This document shows, piece after piece, positions 41,567 to 50,901 of a DNA stretch of 64,000 bases. A program made the translations under genes and the position numbers. Position 1 is the first letter of the stretch. Each line of letters opens with the position of its first letter. The notes under the pieces are model-generated. The model ran no database searches. It was not told the origin of the DNA and saw only the letters and a program-made list of their open reading frames with translations. The stretch comes from Spirochaetota bacterium (GTDB taxonomy: Bacteria > Spirochaetota > Spirochaetia > Treponematales > Treponemataceae), in assembly GCA_023443865.1 (NCBI GenBank), contig JAEZST010000022.1, positions 682,001 to 746,000 of the forward strand. The letters run 5' to 3'.

Positions 41567-43951
41567 TTAGGATACGGTCTCCGCGGTAAAGCGGAGCTCG
41601 CCGTCGGCCCGCGTGACCGGAACCGGCGCGTCCGAAACGGAGACCGTTTCGATACCCTGCGGGTTTTTCACCGAAAAGGAAAGGCCTTTTCCGAACGGGA
41701 AGGAAGGGTTGCCCTCCCGTATCAATTCCAAGTTGAGATTAGTTCCCCCGCGCGACCAGAGTATGCGCACGAGCGCGTAGTCGCCGTCCTCGTAGCCGAA
41801 GGATATCCCGTCGTCGGCGTAGGCGAGCCACTCGCCCGATTCCACCGAATCGTCGTGCCAGAGGGTAACGTGGGGCGGGTCGAAGCCGGCGGCGGCGTAC
41901 CCCGTTTCGGCGCCGCCCGGCGCGGTGACGAGCAGGGACCCGGCGCGCGCGAAGAGCGGCATGCGGGTCAAGGGCGCCTCGGCGAGGATCCAACGCCCGC
42001 CCTGGAGCCGTTCTCCGGTATGGAAGTCGAACCAGACTCCCGCGGGGAGATACGCCTGCCGTATATGAACGCCGGGACGCAGTACGGGAGCGCCCATAAG
42101 GCCGTGGGCGAAGAGGAACTGGTCGTAGAGGCGGCGTACCTCGCTATCGTCCGGGTAATCCCAAACCAGGGGCCTCATGACCGGCCTCGCGTTTTTGGAG
42201 GCGAGATAGAAAGCGGCGTAGAGATCGGGCATGAGCCGTTCGCGGAGCCGCATTGATTCCGCGAGCAGGCGTTCGGTTTCCGGGCCGAAGGACCAGGGTT
42301 CCTGCCTGCGGGCCCCCTCCGCGCAATGGTTGCGGGCGAAGGGGTAGAACATGCCGAGCTGATACCAGCGGACCATGAGTTCTCCCGCGGCGTTATACGA
42401 AAAGCCCCCGACGTCGGCGCCGACGAAGGGAAGCCCGGAAAGGCCCATATTCAGGATCATGGGCAGGGACAGTTCCAAATGTTCCCACATGCTTCGATTG
42501 TCGCCCGTCCATAGCGCGGCGTATTTCTGGATTCCCGCGAAGCCCGCGCGCGAGAGGATAAAAGGCCGCCGTTTCCGCGCCCCGCGAATCGCCTCGTAGG
42601 TTGCCATGCATTCGTAATACGCGTAGAGGTTGTGAATGCGGCCGTGGGAATCCATTGGCTCCCCGCCGTGGCACACGCTCGAGTCCATGGTCGACTCGTC
42701 GTTGAAAACCGCGGGTTCGTTCATATCGTGCCAAACGCCCTCGATACCGTGTTCGTCCAGGAAGGCAAGGACCTTTCGGCCCCACCAATCGCGCACGTCC
42801 TGCCGCGCGAAATCGGGAAAGACGCTGTCACCGGGCCACACGCGTCCCACGTAGGGGCGGCCGTCGGCGTAGCGGCAGCAGTAGCCGTTTTTGACCATCT
42901 CGCGGTACGTGCCGTATTCGGGATCGACCTTGATCGCCGGGTCGATAATCGCCGTGAGCCGGATTCCCCGTTCGGCGAGGCGTTCCGAGAGATCGGCCGG
43001 GTCGGGAAAGGCGTCTTCGTCCCAAGTAAAGGTACGGTTTCCGTCCATATAATGGATATCCAGATGGATCGACGCGCAGGCGAGGTTCCGGTCCGTGAAG
43101 CCCTGGGCTACCTGGAGCGTCTCTTCGGCGGATTTATAGCTGTACCGGGATTGGTGGTGACCCAAAGCCCAGCGCGGGGGCAGGGGCGCCTTGCCCGTCA
43201 GCTCCGCGTACCGCGCGAGAACCCCGGGAAGGTTTTCCGAGGCGATAAGGTAGTAGTCCAGGTTTCCGTCCGGAGCCTGAATTTCCGCCGCGTCGGGATC
43301 GGACTCCCCCAGGTCGAAGGCCGAGCGGTAGGAGTTGTCCAGGTAAAACCCGCATGCGGCGGCTCCCGAAGCCGGCCCTCCGCTCAGGCGGATAAAGAAG
43401 GGGACGGAAACGTACAGGGGATCGGTGGTTGTCGTATGGGCGGAAAAAACGTCGGAGTTCCACATTTCGTAGCGCCTTCCCCGTTTATCGAGAAATCCGG
43501 TCTTCTCCCCCAAGCCGTATACCGATTCGCCGTCGTACAGCCGGTGACGGAGCAGGAAGCCCCGCCGGTTCCACGAGGCCGGTTCGGCGTCCGCCGCGAT
43601 CTCGCGGTCGCCGCGGAAGACCCGTACCGTGAAATCGGCCCGGTTTACCAGGACGGTCAGGCCGCCGCCCGCGATCTTGAGGGTTTCGCCGTCGTTTCGC
43701 GCCGCGATATCCGACGCTCCTGAGGGATCGGCCGTGACGATACCGGTTTCCTTTGCCGCGTCATAGGTTCCCAGCCAGAGGCGAATTCTCGCGACGAGCG
43801 GAAGGGGGAAACTGACGGCGAGGCCTCCGTTGCCTGCCTCGCACACCGCGGTCTTTCCGTCCACGTGAAAGCCCTGCCAGTCCCGAAGGCGTTTTACCCG
43901 CTTTCGTACCGGTGAAGTCGGAACGGTGGTCAGTAATTCGCTTGAGTTCAT
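41567..43951 (-). CDS. GH31 alpha-glucosidase family protein
   Basis: 794 aa. Beta-sandwich N-terminus with SVYGLGEKTGFLDKRG, then the barrel with CASIHLDIHYMDG, GVWHDMNEPAVF (nucleophile Asp) and LWTGDNRSMWEHL (acid/base Asp). LPFVGADVGGF and the YDQFLFAHGLMGAPVL segment are standard for GH31. No signal peptide, so intracellular hydrolysis of alpha-glucosides, possibly maltose- or isomaltose-like. Start at ATG 43951 with AAGGA 8 nt upstream; the ATG at 43960 sits on the SD. Divergent from a LacI regulator, its likely controller. Confidence 0.92.
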   Translation of the reverse strand: MNSSELLTTVPTSPVRKRVKRLRDWQGFHVDGKTAVCEAGNGGLAVSFPLPLVARIRLWLGTYDAAKETGIVTADPSGASDIAARNDGETLKIAGGGLTVLVNRADFTVRVFRGDREIAADAEPASWNRRGFLLRHRLYDGESVYGLGEKTGFLDKRGRRYEMWNSDVFSAHTTTTDPLYVSVPFFIRLSGGPASGAAACGFYLDNSYRSAFDLGESDPDAAEIQAPDGNLDYYLIASENLPGVLARYAELTGKAPLPPRWALGHHQSRYSYKSAEETLQVAQGFTDRNLACASIHLDIHYMDGNRTFTWDEDAFPDPADLSERLAERGIRLTAIIDPAIKVDPEYGTYREMVKNGYCCRYADGRPYVGRVWPGDSVFPDFARQDVRDWWGRKVLAFLDEHGIEGVWHDMNEPAVFNDESTMDSSVCHGGEPMDSHGRIHNLYAYYECMATYEAIRGARKRRPFILSRAGFAGIQKYAALWTGDNRSMWEHLELSLPMILNMGLSGLPFVGADVGGFSYNAAGELMVRWYQLGMFYPFARNHCAEGARRQEPWSFGPETERLLAESMRLRERLMPDLYAAFYLASKNARPVMRPLVWDYPDDSEVRRLYDQFLFAHGLMGAPVLRPGVHIRQAYLPAGVWFDFHTGERLQGGRWILAEAPLTRMPLFARAGSLLVTAPGGAETGYAAAGFDPPHVTLWHDDSVESGEWLAYADDGISFGYEDGDYALVRILWSRGGTNLNLELIREGNPSFPFGKGLSFSVKNPQGIETVSVSDAPVPVTRADGELRFTAETVS

Positions 43952-43979
43952 GCGGTACATCCTTTTAATTCGTCGTTAG

Positions 43980-44032
43980 GTAAAACGTTAAACGTATGCG
44001 ATATGGTAGCCCGACGTATAAAAAAAAGTCAA
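43980..44032 (-). promoter_or_regulatory. Promoter and LacI-type operator before GH31 gene
   Basis: Minus-strand TTGACT (44027-44032), 18-nt spacer, TACCAT (44003-44008). Downstream of the -10, GTAAAACGTTAAAC (43980-43993) has the central C-G and partial symmetry (10 of 14 bases) of LacI-family operators. Confidence 0.45.
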
Positions 44033-44119
44033 GATTGCGGGAATCAGATTCGGTGAGTAGGGCGTTCGACCGACGAGTTTCTATTCAAAGGTACAATCTT
44101 TTGGTATGATGTTCTCATT

Positions 44120-45169
44120 ATGACGATCACGATTCATGACGTTGCCCGGGAGGCCGGCGTATCCATTTCTACCGTGTCGAAGGTTATTCACGGTTCCACC
44201 AGGATTTCCCAACCTACCAAGGATCGGGTGCGGGCCGTCATGGAACGTTTGGATTTTCAACCCAACAATATCGCCCGCTCCTTCGTGACGCAAAGCAGCG
44301 GAACCATCGGCGTTCTCGCCGATATGCGCCGGGACTCGGTTTCGCTGACGCCCCACGTGTACGAAGTTCTCGCGGGCGTCGAAAACGCCCTTATGGACGC
44401 CGGCTACATCCTCTCGCTTTTTCACATTTCCTCGCCCGAGGAGATCCGCGAACGGATGGATTCCATGACCCGGTGCAAGCGAATAGACGCCTTTATCCTC
44501 CACACCTCCTGGCTGACCGACCCCATCGTCGAATGGATCGCGCAGAGCGGCATTCCCTTCGTGGAGATCGGCACGGACCGACGGGTGGGAGCGGAATACA
44601 CCGTGGACGTGGACAACGCCCTGGCAGGGGAACTCGCCGCGGCTCACCTTCTCGATATCGGCTGCGAACGGCCGGTCTTTTTCGCGGGCGGCGCGGACGA
44701 CGGAATCAGCGCGCGGCGGCTGGAGGGCATCGAAACCTGTTACCGGAAGCGGGGCTTCACGCCTCCCGAGGAGCGGATCGCGTACGGAACCCAGGAACCC
44801 GGCGTGGCCTTCGAAACCCTGATCCGCCTGTTAAGCGCCCCTCGGGGAAAGCGGGCCGACGGGATTATTTGCGCGAACAATTTTTCCGCGCAGGGCGCGA
44901 TACGGGCCGCCCGAAAGCTCAACGTTCCGATACCCGCCGAAATCGCCTTCGTCGGCTTTGACGATTTTCCCCTTGCCCCCTACCTCGACCCCCCGTTAAG
45001 CGTGGTGAAGCTCGATATGTTTAGCCTTGGCATAGAGGCCGCCCGCACGGTGATCCGGGGCTTGGGAAAAAAGGGAGCGCGGCCCGACGCGGCTCCCGTA
45101 CCCGCCGAGTCCGCGCTCATGCCGCCCGAACTGATCGTTCGGGCAAGCTCGGTTCTTCCTACGGCTTGA
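44120..45169 (+). CDS. LacI-family transcriptional regulator
   Basis: 349 aa. HTH and hinge: TIHDVAREAGVSISTVSKVIHG and RVRAVMERLDFQPNNIARSF. The periplasmic-binding-like sugar domain follows (GTIGVLADMRRDSV, VEIGTDRRVGAEYTVDVDN, EIAFVGFDDFPLAPYLDPPLSVV). Divergent from the GH31 gene, so it probably represses it until an alpha-glucoside or related sugar binds. Its 3' end overlaps the convergent GNAT gene by 11 bp. Confidence 0.93.
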   Translation: MTITIHDVAREAGVSISTVSKVIHGSTRISQPTKDRVRAVMERLDFQPNNIARSFVTQSSGTIGVLADMRRDSVSLTPHVYEVLAGVENALMDAGYILSLFHISSPEEIRERMDSMTRCKRIDAFILHTSWLTDPIVEWIAQSGIPFVEIGTDRRVGAEYTVDVDNALAGELAAAHLLDIGCERPVFFAGGADDGISARRLEGIETCYRKRGFTPPEERIAYGTQEPGVAFETLIRLLSAPRGKRADGIICANNFSAQGAIRAARKLNVPIPAEIAFVGFDDFPLAPYLDPPLSVVKLDMFSLGIEAARTVIRGLGKKGARPDAAPVPAESALMPPELIVRASSVLPTA

Positions 45170-46103
45170 GCGGCGCCCGGTATTCCCACACGTCTTGCCG
45201 GGCAATGACGCGGAATCCCACGGCCTTATAGAATTCCTGGTCGGAACCCACGAAGAGCCGTTTTGCCCCGAGCCGCTCCAGCCGCCTCTCGCCTTCGGCT
45301 ATTAAAAGCCGCGCCAGGCCCCGCTTGCGGTACGCGGGAACGGTTCCGACCGGCTCGAGCACGCCGAGGCGGGAAACCGGATCAAGCCATAAACCCACGA
45401 AACTCACTATTTCGCCGTCCCCGTTTTCGAGGGCGAGATCCAGGTCTCTCCGATAGGAAGGGGCTTCCGTGAGGTTTTCAAACGCGGCCACGCTCGCGGG
45501 AAGGGAATCCTGCTTGTCTGCGTATCCGAAGGCGCGGGCATGGGCCAAGGCCTTCCGGTCCGGCGCGATGGCCGCGCCCTCGATCAGGCGAAGATCGCCG
45601 GGAACTTCCCCGCTTTCGCCGTTCCGGGAAGCATAGGGAATGGGCCGAACGGCAAGGGATTCCGACCAGTCGCCTTTCCGGTACCCGCGTTCCGCGGCCA
45701 AAGCGGCGGTCAGGGAATCGCCCTGGGGAATTCGCAGGCCAAAACCGGTTTCGCCGTTCCTCATCTTTACGCAAGCCCGCTCGGCGAAGGCGAACATTTC
45801 GCTTAATAGCCCTTCCTCAACGCGGTCGGGGCGGTCGAATTCGAAAAAAACGTCGCCCCGCTGTTCTTCCTCGTGGGCCATCGCCACGATTCGCCCTTCT
45901 TCGTTTCGCCACAAGCCGATGGCCTTGGCCCAGTCCGCTACCGTTGCCCCGTGCATGACGCGGCTCACGGCGTACGTAAAATTCCACCGGTCGATAAACC
46001 AGTTTCGCGGGGTCTCGAAAGCCGCGACGCTCTGGGCCAGGAATCGCTCTACCTCGAGAAACGCGCTCGAGCCGTGGTCGTAAGGGGTAAATACCGTTTT
46101 CAT
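45159..46103 (-). CDS. GNAT acetyltransferase (two-lobed)
   Basis: 314 aa. C-terminal GNAT domain: VSFVGLWLDPVSRLGVLEPVGTVPAYRKRGLARLLIAEGERRLERLGAKRLFVG, with R-x-x-G-L-A acetyl-CoA loop, then FYKAVGFRV. N-terminal ~150 residues look like a degenerate second GNAT lobe. Similar double-GNAT proteins often have unknown acceptors. Convergent with lacI, overlapping by 11 bp. 46104-46322 contains no gene I can support. Confidence 0.8.
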   Translation of the reverse strand: MKTVFTPYDHGSSAFLEVERFLAQSVAAFETPRNWFIDRWNFTYAVSRVMHGATVADWAKAIGLWRNEEGRIVAMAHEEEQRGDVFFEFDRPDRVEEGLLSEMFAFAERACVKMRNGETGFGLRIPQGDSLTAALAAERGYRKGDWSESLAVRPIPYASRNGESGEVPGDLRLIEGAAIAPDRKALAHARAFGYADKQDSLPASVAAFENLTEAPSYRRDLDLALENGDGEIVSFVGLWLDPVSRLGVLEPVGTVPAYRKRGLARLLIAEGERRLERLGAKRLFVGSDQEFYKAVGFRVIARQDVWEYRAPLKP

Positions 46104-46322
46104 GAGAATCTCTTTTGGTGCCCGTCAGGTAAGGGTCGTTCGGTAGCGGGTGAGAAAGGGGTGACGGGCGGGAATTTCCGACGCGACCCGAAGAAGATCG
46201 ACTGCGAAAAGCGACGTTTCGTATGTTTGACCTTCTTTGGGTTATAGGCTCATGTCGGAAGTCCTCCTATCGATGCGCGCGGTATTATATGGCTCACGTC
46301 CCGGGTATCGCCTAAAGGCGAA

Positions 46323-46865
46323 TCAACGGACGGCGCCTTCCATTTCATTCAATAAGTCGCCAACAAGATCGTCGATATCCGCCTGCTCCAGGTCGGCCTT
46401 GCGTTCGTAGGCCAGTTCCTGGTTCGCCGCCCTCAGCTTTTTCAGAAGCCCGTAAATGGTTATAAGCAGAATCTTGTTTCCCGCGGAGGGAAAGGTGCGG
46501 ATAAAGGACGCGAGTTCGGTCCGCTCCAGGCGGAAGACCACGGCCCGGTCGCGGGCGATAACCGAGGCGGTGCGGTGAATCTTCAAAAAGAAACCGGCCT
46601 CGCCGAAAACCTCTCCCTCGCCCAATGCGCATATGAAAACGTCCTTGCCGCCCGCCTCGCTCACGCTCACGCTGACGGTACCGGACAGCACGCCGAAAAA
46701 ATGATGGTCCAGCTCGCCTTCCCGAACGATCGGTTCGTTTCGCTCGTATTGCAGGACCGAACCGGTCTCTACCATTTTGTCCAGTTCCTCATCGGAAAGG
46801 TATTTGAAGGTCATGATGTTTCGAACCTTCTCCCGCCACGCGTGCTCTTTCTCGAGTGCCTTCAT
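46323..46865 (-). CDS. Cyclic-nucleotide-binding domain protein without HTH
   Basis: 180 aa. One CNB domain (~20-140): LQYERNEPIVREGELDHHFFGVLSGTVSVSV, then the phosphate-binding-cassette region GEGEVFGEAGFFLKIHRTASVIA, where canonical cAMP receptors have F-G-E-x-A...R-x-A-S/T. The F-G-E-A and R-T-A-S are present, so nucleotide binding is plausible. The C-terminus is a charged helix (LRAANQELAYERKADLEQADIDD), not a DNA-binding domain. May be an effector of the adenylate cyclase at 51600-53096. No clear SD. Confidence 0.85.
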   Translation of the reverse strand: MKALEKEHAWREKVRNIMTFKYLSDEELDKMVETGSVLQYERNEPIVREGELDHHFFGVLSGTVSVSVSEAGGKDVFICALGEGEVFGEAGFFLKIHRTASVIARDRAVVFRLERTELASFIRTFPSAGNKILLITIYGLLKKLRAANQELAYERKADLEQADIDDLVGDLLNEMEGAVR

Positions 46866-46902
46866 ACCACGATTATACCTCGAAACCGGGATAATACAAG
46901 GG

Positions 46903-48918
46903 TCAGCCTCCCCCTAAGCGAAATTCGACGCCGGCGGTGAGGCTCGCGCCGGGCATGGGATAGCCCTCGGTTAGCTCGTAGGAAACGCCGAACGCGTTCC
47001 GAAGCCCCGCGGTGAGTTCGACATTCGGGGCGACGGGGACGCGTGCCGAAAGGTCGAGAAGAAAATAGGGGGGGAGGGTCGCGAGGTTGAGCATTCCCAC
47101 GAACCGCTCTCCCGAGTACAGGGCGTCGATCCGCACGGAAGCCCCGCCCAGCCGTTTCGCGAAGCCCGCCCTCAGTGCGTGGACCGGCTGATAGGGCATG
47201 TATTTTCCGTCGGAAAACGCGAGGTCGCCCGTGAGGAGCCGCGTGAAAAGCCAGTCATACCGGAGGTTAAGCTTACCCGTCTCGTCCGTCTTCCAGGTAA
47301 GGGCGAACGAGGAGGAAAAATACCAGGCTTCGCCCAGGTTTTCCGGCCGCCAGATACCGCTGTCGCCGGACCAGATAATCGCGTCGCGGTACCAGGTAAT
47401 CCGCGTTTTCCCTTCGGCGCTCCAGGTATCCTCGGACCGAGAGGCCCCAAAATCGACACCGTACCCTTCCTCGCTTTTCAGGTTCGGGTTTCCGCTGGCC
47501 CGCGGGTCTCCCGACCAATACCGGTCGTTGAACGAGGGAAAGCGGAATAGGCGAAACCAATTGTTCGTGACGCGGAGGCCTTTATCCGTTTCGAGGGCCA
47601 GGCCGAGGCGGGGAACCGGCTCTAAGCCCGTTCCGTCGGACGCGAGGGCGAGGCCCGGTTCGACGATCGCGTTCGGTACCGGGCGCCAGGTGAGGGAGGC
47701 GGAGGCTTCGCCCCCATACGCGGAACGAATTCCGTTTTGGTCCGAGTCGATTCCCGCGTATTCGCCCCCGGCCGAAAAAGCGGCGGTGAGCCGAGGATCG
47801 GGGTACCAAGATAGGGCGGCGCGAAGGGTTGCCGAGTCGCTCACGTGTTTCGATTTTCCCGTCGCGTCGGCCCAATCGAGATAGGAGCGGGTATGGCCGG
47901 CTGAGAGGGAAAGCGCGAGGTCGTCGCGGCCCAACCGCGTGGTTTCGAGGTTCAGTGCTTCGAGAATCCGAGCGTCGCGCTGGGTTCCCGGGGTATCGTA
48001 GACGGTGGACCCGGGAATATCCTTGTCGGCTGCCCGGGCCGACAGGCTCGCCGAGAGAGAGGTGAAGGGGGAAAGCCGGGCGTAAAGCGCCCCGTTCGCG
48101 CCCCCGTCGAGGACATCGTTTCCCTCCCTGACCCGCTCCGTTCCGGAAGCGTCGGTCCAGCCGTAGCGGTTCAACGCCCGGGTCGCGAAGCCCCCGGCCT
48201 TCACCGATACGGCGGAAAAACCCGCCTCGGCGTTCAGTCGAAGGCTTTGCGTGTCCGCGGGCGAGGTAAAAAGCGCGGGAGGAAATCGGTTCGAAAGATA
48301 GGAACGGTTCGATAGGCCGCCTGAAAGCCTGAATCCGGCGTCAACCGGCCCCGCGGTCGTGATCGAGACCGCGCCGCCCGGAAGCCCGGAGGCCAAGCCG
48401 GTCCCGATTTCGCCGAGCCTTCTGACCGCGACCCGTTCCGCCGAGGAAAGATCCAGGTCGCCGGGATCGAAAGAGCCGTCCTGGGGCGAGTTTACGGGAA
48501 CGCCGTCCACGAACACCGCGACCCGGGAACCGGTAAAGCCGCCCAGGGACAGGGTCGAGACCGTGCCGTAACCGCCGGTTCCCATGATAAGCGTCCCCGT
48601 CTCGCGCTGTAGGAGCTCTCCCAGATCGACGCTCCCGCTTTCCTCAATGGTTTCCCGGGTAAGGGTTTCGGCGGCATTCGCCCGGAGGCCTCCCCCGGGG
48701 GCTTTCCCCCGTACCGTAACCCCCTCGGAATCGGGAAGCTCGAGCCATCCGTCGCTCACGGTTTCTTCCTCGTACGCCGAATCGGGCGCGGGCGCGGGCG
48801 ACTCGGTCTCGGCGGCGGCGAAGGCTGCGGGAAAGGCCCAGAGCGCGGGGGTCAGGGCAAGGGCGAGAAGACGAAACGGCGTATTACGGACCGCGCGACG
48901 ACGAATTACTGAACGCAC
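46903..48918 (-). CDS. btuB: TonB-dependent outer-membrane receptor, probable cobalamin transporter
   Basis: 671 aa. Signal peptide ending near AAFAAAE. Plug domain: TLTRETIEESGSVDLGELLQRETGTLIMGTGGYGTVSTLSLGG, then SRVAVFVDGVPVNSPQDGSFD. The 22-strand-type barrel follows, with the last strand SLTAGVEFRLGG. GTG start at 48918 with AAGGAG upstream. Lies 10 nt after the lipoprotein gene and downstream of a cobalamin riboswitch, which makes a BtuB-type role likely. Needs TonB/ExbBD supplied elsewhere. Confidence 0.88.
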   Translation of the reverse strand: MRSVIRRRAVRNTPFRLLALALTPALWAFPAAFAAAETESPAPAPDSAYEEETVSDGWLELPDSEGVTVRGKAPGGGLRANAAETLTRETIEESGSVDLGELLQRETGTLIMGTGGYGTVSTLSLGGFTGSRVAVFVDGVPVNSPQDGSFDPGDLDLSSAERVAVRRLGEIGTGLASGLPGGAVSITTAGPVDAGFRLSGGLSNRSYLSNRFPPALFTSPADTQSLRLNAEAGFSAVSVKAGGFATRALNRYGWTDASGTERVREGNDVLDGGANGALYARLSPFTSLSASLSARAADKDIPGSTVYDTPGTQRDARILEALNLETTRLGRDDLALSLSAGHTRSYLDWADATGKSKHVSDSATLRAALSWYPDPRLTAAFSAGGEYAGIDSDQNGIRSAYGGEASASLTWRPVPNAIVEPGLALASDGTGLEPVPRLGLALETDKGLRVTNNWFRLFRFPSFNDRYWSGDPRASGNPNLKSEEGYGVDFGASRSEDTWSAEGKTRITWYRDAIIWSGDSGIWRPENLGEAWYFSSSFALTWKTDETGKLNLRYDWLFTRLLTGDLAFSDGKYMPYQPVHALRAGFAKRLGGASVRIDALYSGERFVGMLNLATLPPYFLLDLSARVPVAPNVELTAGLRNAFGVSYELTEGYPMPGASLTAGVEFRLGGG

Positions 48919-48927
48919 GGGGGCTCC

Positions 48928-49566
48928 TTACTGTCTCGCGTATTGGAAATTCTTTAGGTCGGCGGGGAAGAACCCGTTGGCCACGGTAAAGGTAGCCGCC
49001 GCTTCTTCCGCGGTATCCATGCCGTGCAGGGCGTCGTAGGTCGCCTGATCCATGGGCTCGCCGGCGTCATACATATAATTTTCGTTTTCGTCGGTAAACC
49101 AAGGTTTATAGGGTCCCGCCTCGCATACGCCGGTAATCGAAAGGTTTTGCCAACGGACGGCGTAATATTTTCCGGGCGTTGGGTTGGGGCCGTACGCCGT
49201 ATCGGGGACGGCTTCGGTAACCTTGAACACGAGAACGCCCTCTGCGGCGTATAAATCGGGCGAGCCGGCGACCGTTCCCGCGTAGAGCGTGGTCATTACC
49301 GGCGTACCGCTCGAATAGTCGTTACCCCGGTAGGTAAAGGTATAGGTTCCGTCCCCGGCGTACGCCAGGGTAAAGTAGTCCCCCGAAGTGGACTTAAAGG
49401 TTCCTACCAGGTTCGCCGACTCCGCTTCCTGGGCGCAGCCCGCGAGGGCGAACGAGGCGAAGGCGGCCAGGGCCGCGAGCGCGATAGCCGCGGCGGGCCG
49501 TCTCCATCCGACGCGCGCCGACGAACGGCGCTCCGGCGATTCCTTTGGGGAAAAACGCGTAAACAT
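48928..49566 (-). CDS. B12-regulated lipoprotein of unknown fold
   Basis: 212 aa. Long signal region, lipobox FALAGC (~Cys43). The mature part starts A-N-L-V-G-T-F-K-S-T-S-G-D-Y-F-T-L-A and looks like a small beta-barrel (LAYAGDGTYTFTYRG, GTPVMTTLYAG, VLVFKVTEAV), then WFTDENENYMYDAG, which resembles a calcium-type loop. Not recognised. Start ATG 49566 with AAGGAG 6-7 nt upstream. Position between the cobalamin riboswitch and the TonB receptor suggests a surface cobalamin-binding partner, analogous in role (not visibly in sequence) to Bacteroides BtuG/BtuH. Confidence 0.7.
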   Translation of the reverse strand: MFTRFSPKESPERRSSARVGWRRPAAAIALAALAAFASFALAGCAQEAESANLVGTFKSTSGDYFTLAYAGDGTYTFTYRGNDYSSGTPVMTTLYAGTVAGSPDLYAAEGVLVFKVTEAVPDTAYGPNPTPGKYYAVRWQNLSITGVCEAGPYKPWFTDENENYMYDAGEPMDQATYDALHGMDTAEEAAATFTVANGFFPADLKNFQYARQ

Positions 49567-49704
49567 GATGCACTCCTTATGGTTTCGGCGGCTCATGGCG
49601 AGCTTACATCCGATGAAAGGAGCCTGAGAAAAAAACCGGACGTGCCTTCAGCCGATAAGGGAAAAGGGGAGCGGTTTTCCAGACTCAATCCTCGAAGTCC
49701 GAAA

Positions 49705-49875
49705 AAAAACGAATCGGGCGCCAAAGTCTCCTGGCTCGCGAAGTCGCCGTCTCGCGAACGGCGCGGGCTCTTCCTGGCCTTCCCGGCGTTACCCAGTGGC
49801 CTCGGGCGGAAGATCCCCCTTCGATTACAGTTACGGGCTAGCGGCGGATTTTCACCGCGCTTCCTTTGAAACGTC
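49705..49875 (-). promoter_or_regulatory. Cobalamin (AdoCbl-type) riboswitch
   Basis: Minus strand shows the conserved blocks in order: GGAAGCGCGGTGAAAATCCG (about 49864-49845), then CCCGTAACTGTAATCG, GCCACTGGGTAACGCC, CGGGAAGG, and the B12-box-like AGCCAGGAGACTTTGGCG (49736-49719). Order, spacing and wording are those of the class-I cobalamin aptamer. The lipoprotein ATG is ~150 nt further on. T8 (49702-49709) and T7 (49629-49635) runs lie between, but I cannot resolve which stem makes the expression platform. Confidence 0.93.
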
Positions 49876-49958
49876 CTGCGGATGGAATGTAAGGAAAAGC
49901 GCGACTTCCGTCAAGCGAGGGGGGGAATGGGCCGATACATCCATTGTCGGAGCAACGA

Positions 49959-50822
49959 ATGACACATACCCAGGAACGCATAACCATAGAACGGCATCTC
50001 AGTTTCGTTATCGGCGCAACGGTGGATCTCCGCCGCGCCGACGCGGGACTGCTCGATCCGGTATCCCTCAAACGGGCCTACTACCGCCGGGCCAAGGAAA
50101 TGCACCCCGATCGGGCGGCGGGCTTGGGCGTAGACCCGGCAGTGCTGACCGAGCGCTTTCGGAACCTGCAAAACTCGTACGAGGCGGTGTTGGATTTTCT
50201 GGATTCAGGACGGTTGCAACCGCTGCTTCGGGGCGCGTCGAATCGAGGCGACGCCACGCCGAATCGACCGGCTTCCGCCGCGGGAAACGCCGCCGGCGGG
50301 GGCTTCGGCCCCGGCGACAAACGCCAGGAGACAAGGGGCTCTCGCTCCGGCAATCGGGGCGGGGCAGCGGCCTACCGCTCCTGGCGCGGCACGCCGAATC
50401 AACCGCCCGGCCGTACCTTCTACCGGGGGAATCTTCCCCCGTTCCGGTTACGGTTGGCCGAATGGCTTTATTATACCGGCCGGGTCAGTTTCGAGAGCCT
50501 GATTTCCGCCCTGGCCTGGCAGTACGCGGAGCGCCCGAAGGTGGGAAGCATCGCGGTGGCGTTGGGCTACCTTACCCACGATTCCGTGAACGCGGTTATC
50601 CGGCGAAGGAGTCTGGGCGAGCCCTTTTGCGGCGCCGCGGTCAGGCTCGGTTTCCTGTCCGACTTCGAGCGATCGGTGGTGTTGGGCCGGCAACGCCTCA
50701 TGAATCAGCCCATCGGTTCCTTTTTCATTGAACGCGGCATCGTCGACGCGGCGGAGCTCGAGCGGGCGGTTCGGGACCTCTGGTCACACAATATGCGCTC
50801 TCCCTCCCGCGCGGCGATGTAA
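49959..50822 (+). CDS. J-domain protein with C-terminal MshEN/GspE-N-like repeats
   Basis: 287 aa. Residues ~35-85: J domain SLKRAYYRRAKEMHPDRAAGLG with the H-P-D tripeptide. A Gly/Arg/Asn-rich linker (~95-160) follows. The C-terminal ~110 residues contain two copies of a helical motif, G-S-I-A-V-A-L-G-Y-L-T-H-D-S-V and G-S-F-F-I-E-R-G-I-V-D-A-A-E-L. This looks like the MshEN/GspE N-terminal repeat that in other proteins binds c-di-GMP. Fits a DnaK co-chaperone with a regulatory domain. ATG 49959 with GGAG upstream. Confidence 0.7.
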   Translation: MTHTQERITIERHLSFVIGATVDLRRADAGLLDPVSLKRAYYRRAKEMHPDRAAGLGVDPAVLTERFRNLQNSYEAVLDFLDSGRLQPLLRGASNRGDATPNRPASAAGNAAGGGFGPGDKRQETRGSRSGNRGGAAAYRSWRGTPNQPPGRTFYRGNLPPFRLRLAEWLYYTGRVSFESLISALAWQYAERPKVGSIAVALGYLTHDSVNAVIRRRSLGEPFCGAAVRLGFLSDFERSVVLGRQRLMNQPIGSFFIERGIVDAAELERAVRDLWSHNMRSPSRAAM

Positions 50823-50901
50823 CGAAACGAAACGGTCCCGGTCGCGACGGATGTAACCGGCACCGGATTCCCTATCTCATAGTTTTTTGCTAGGATACGG
50901 C

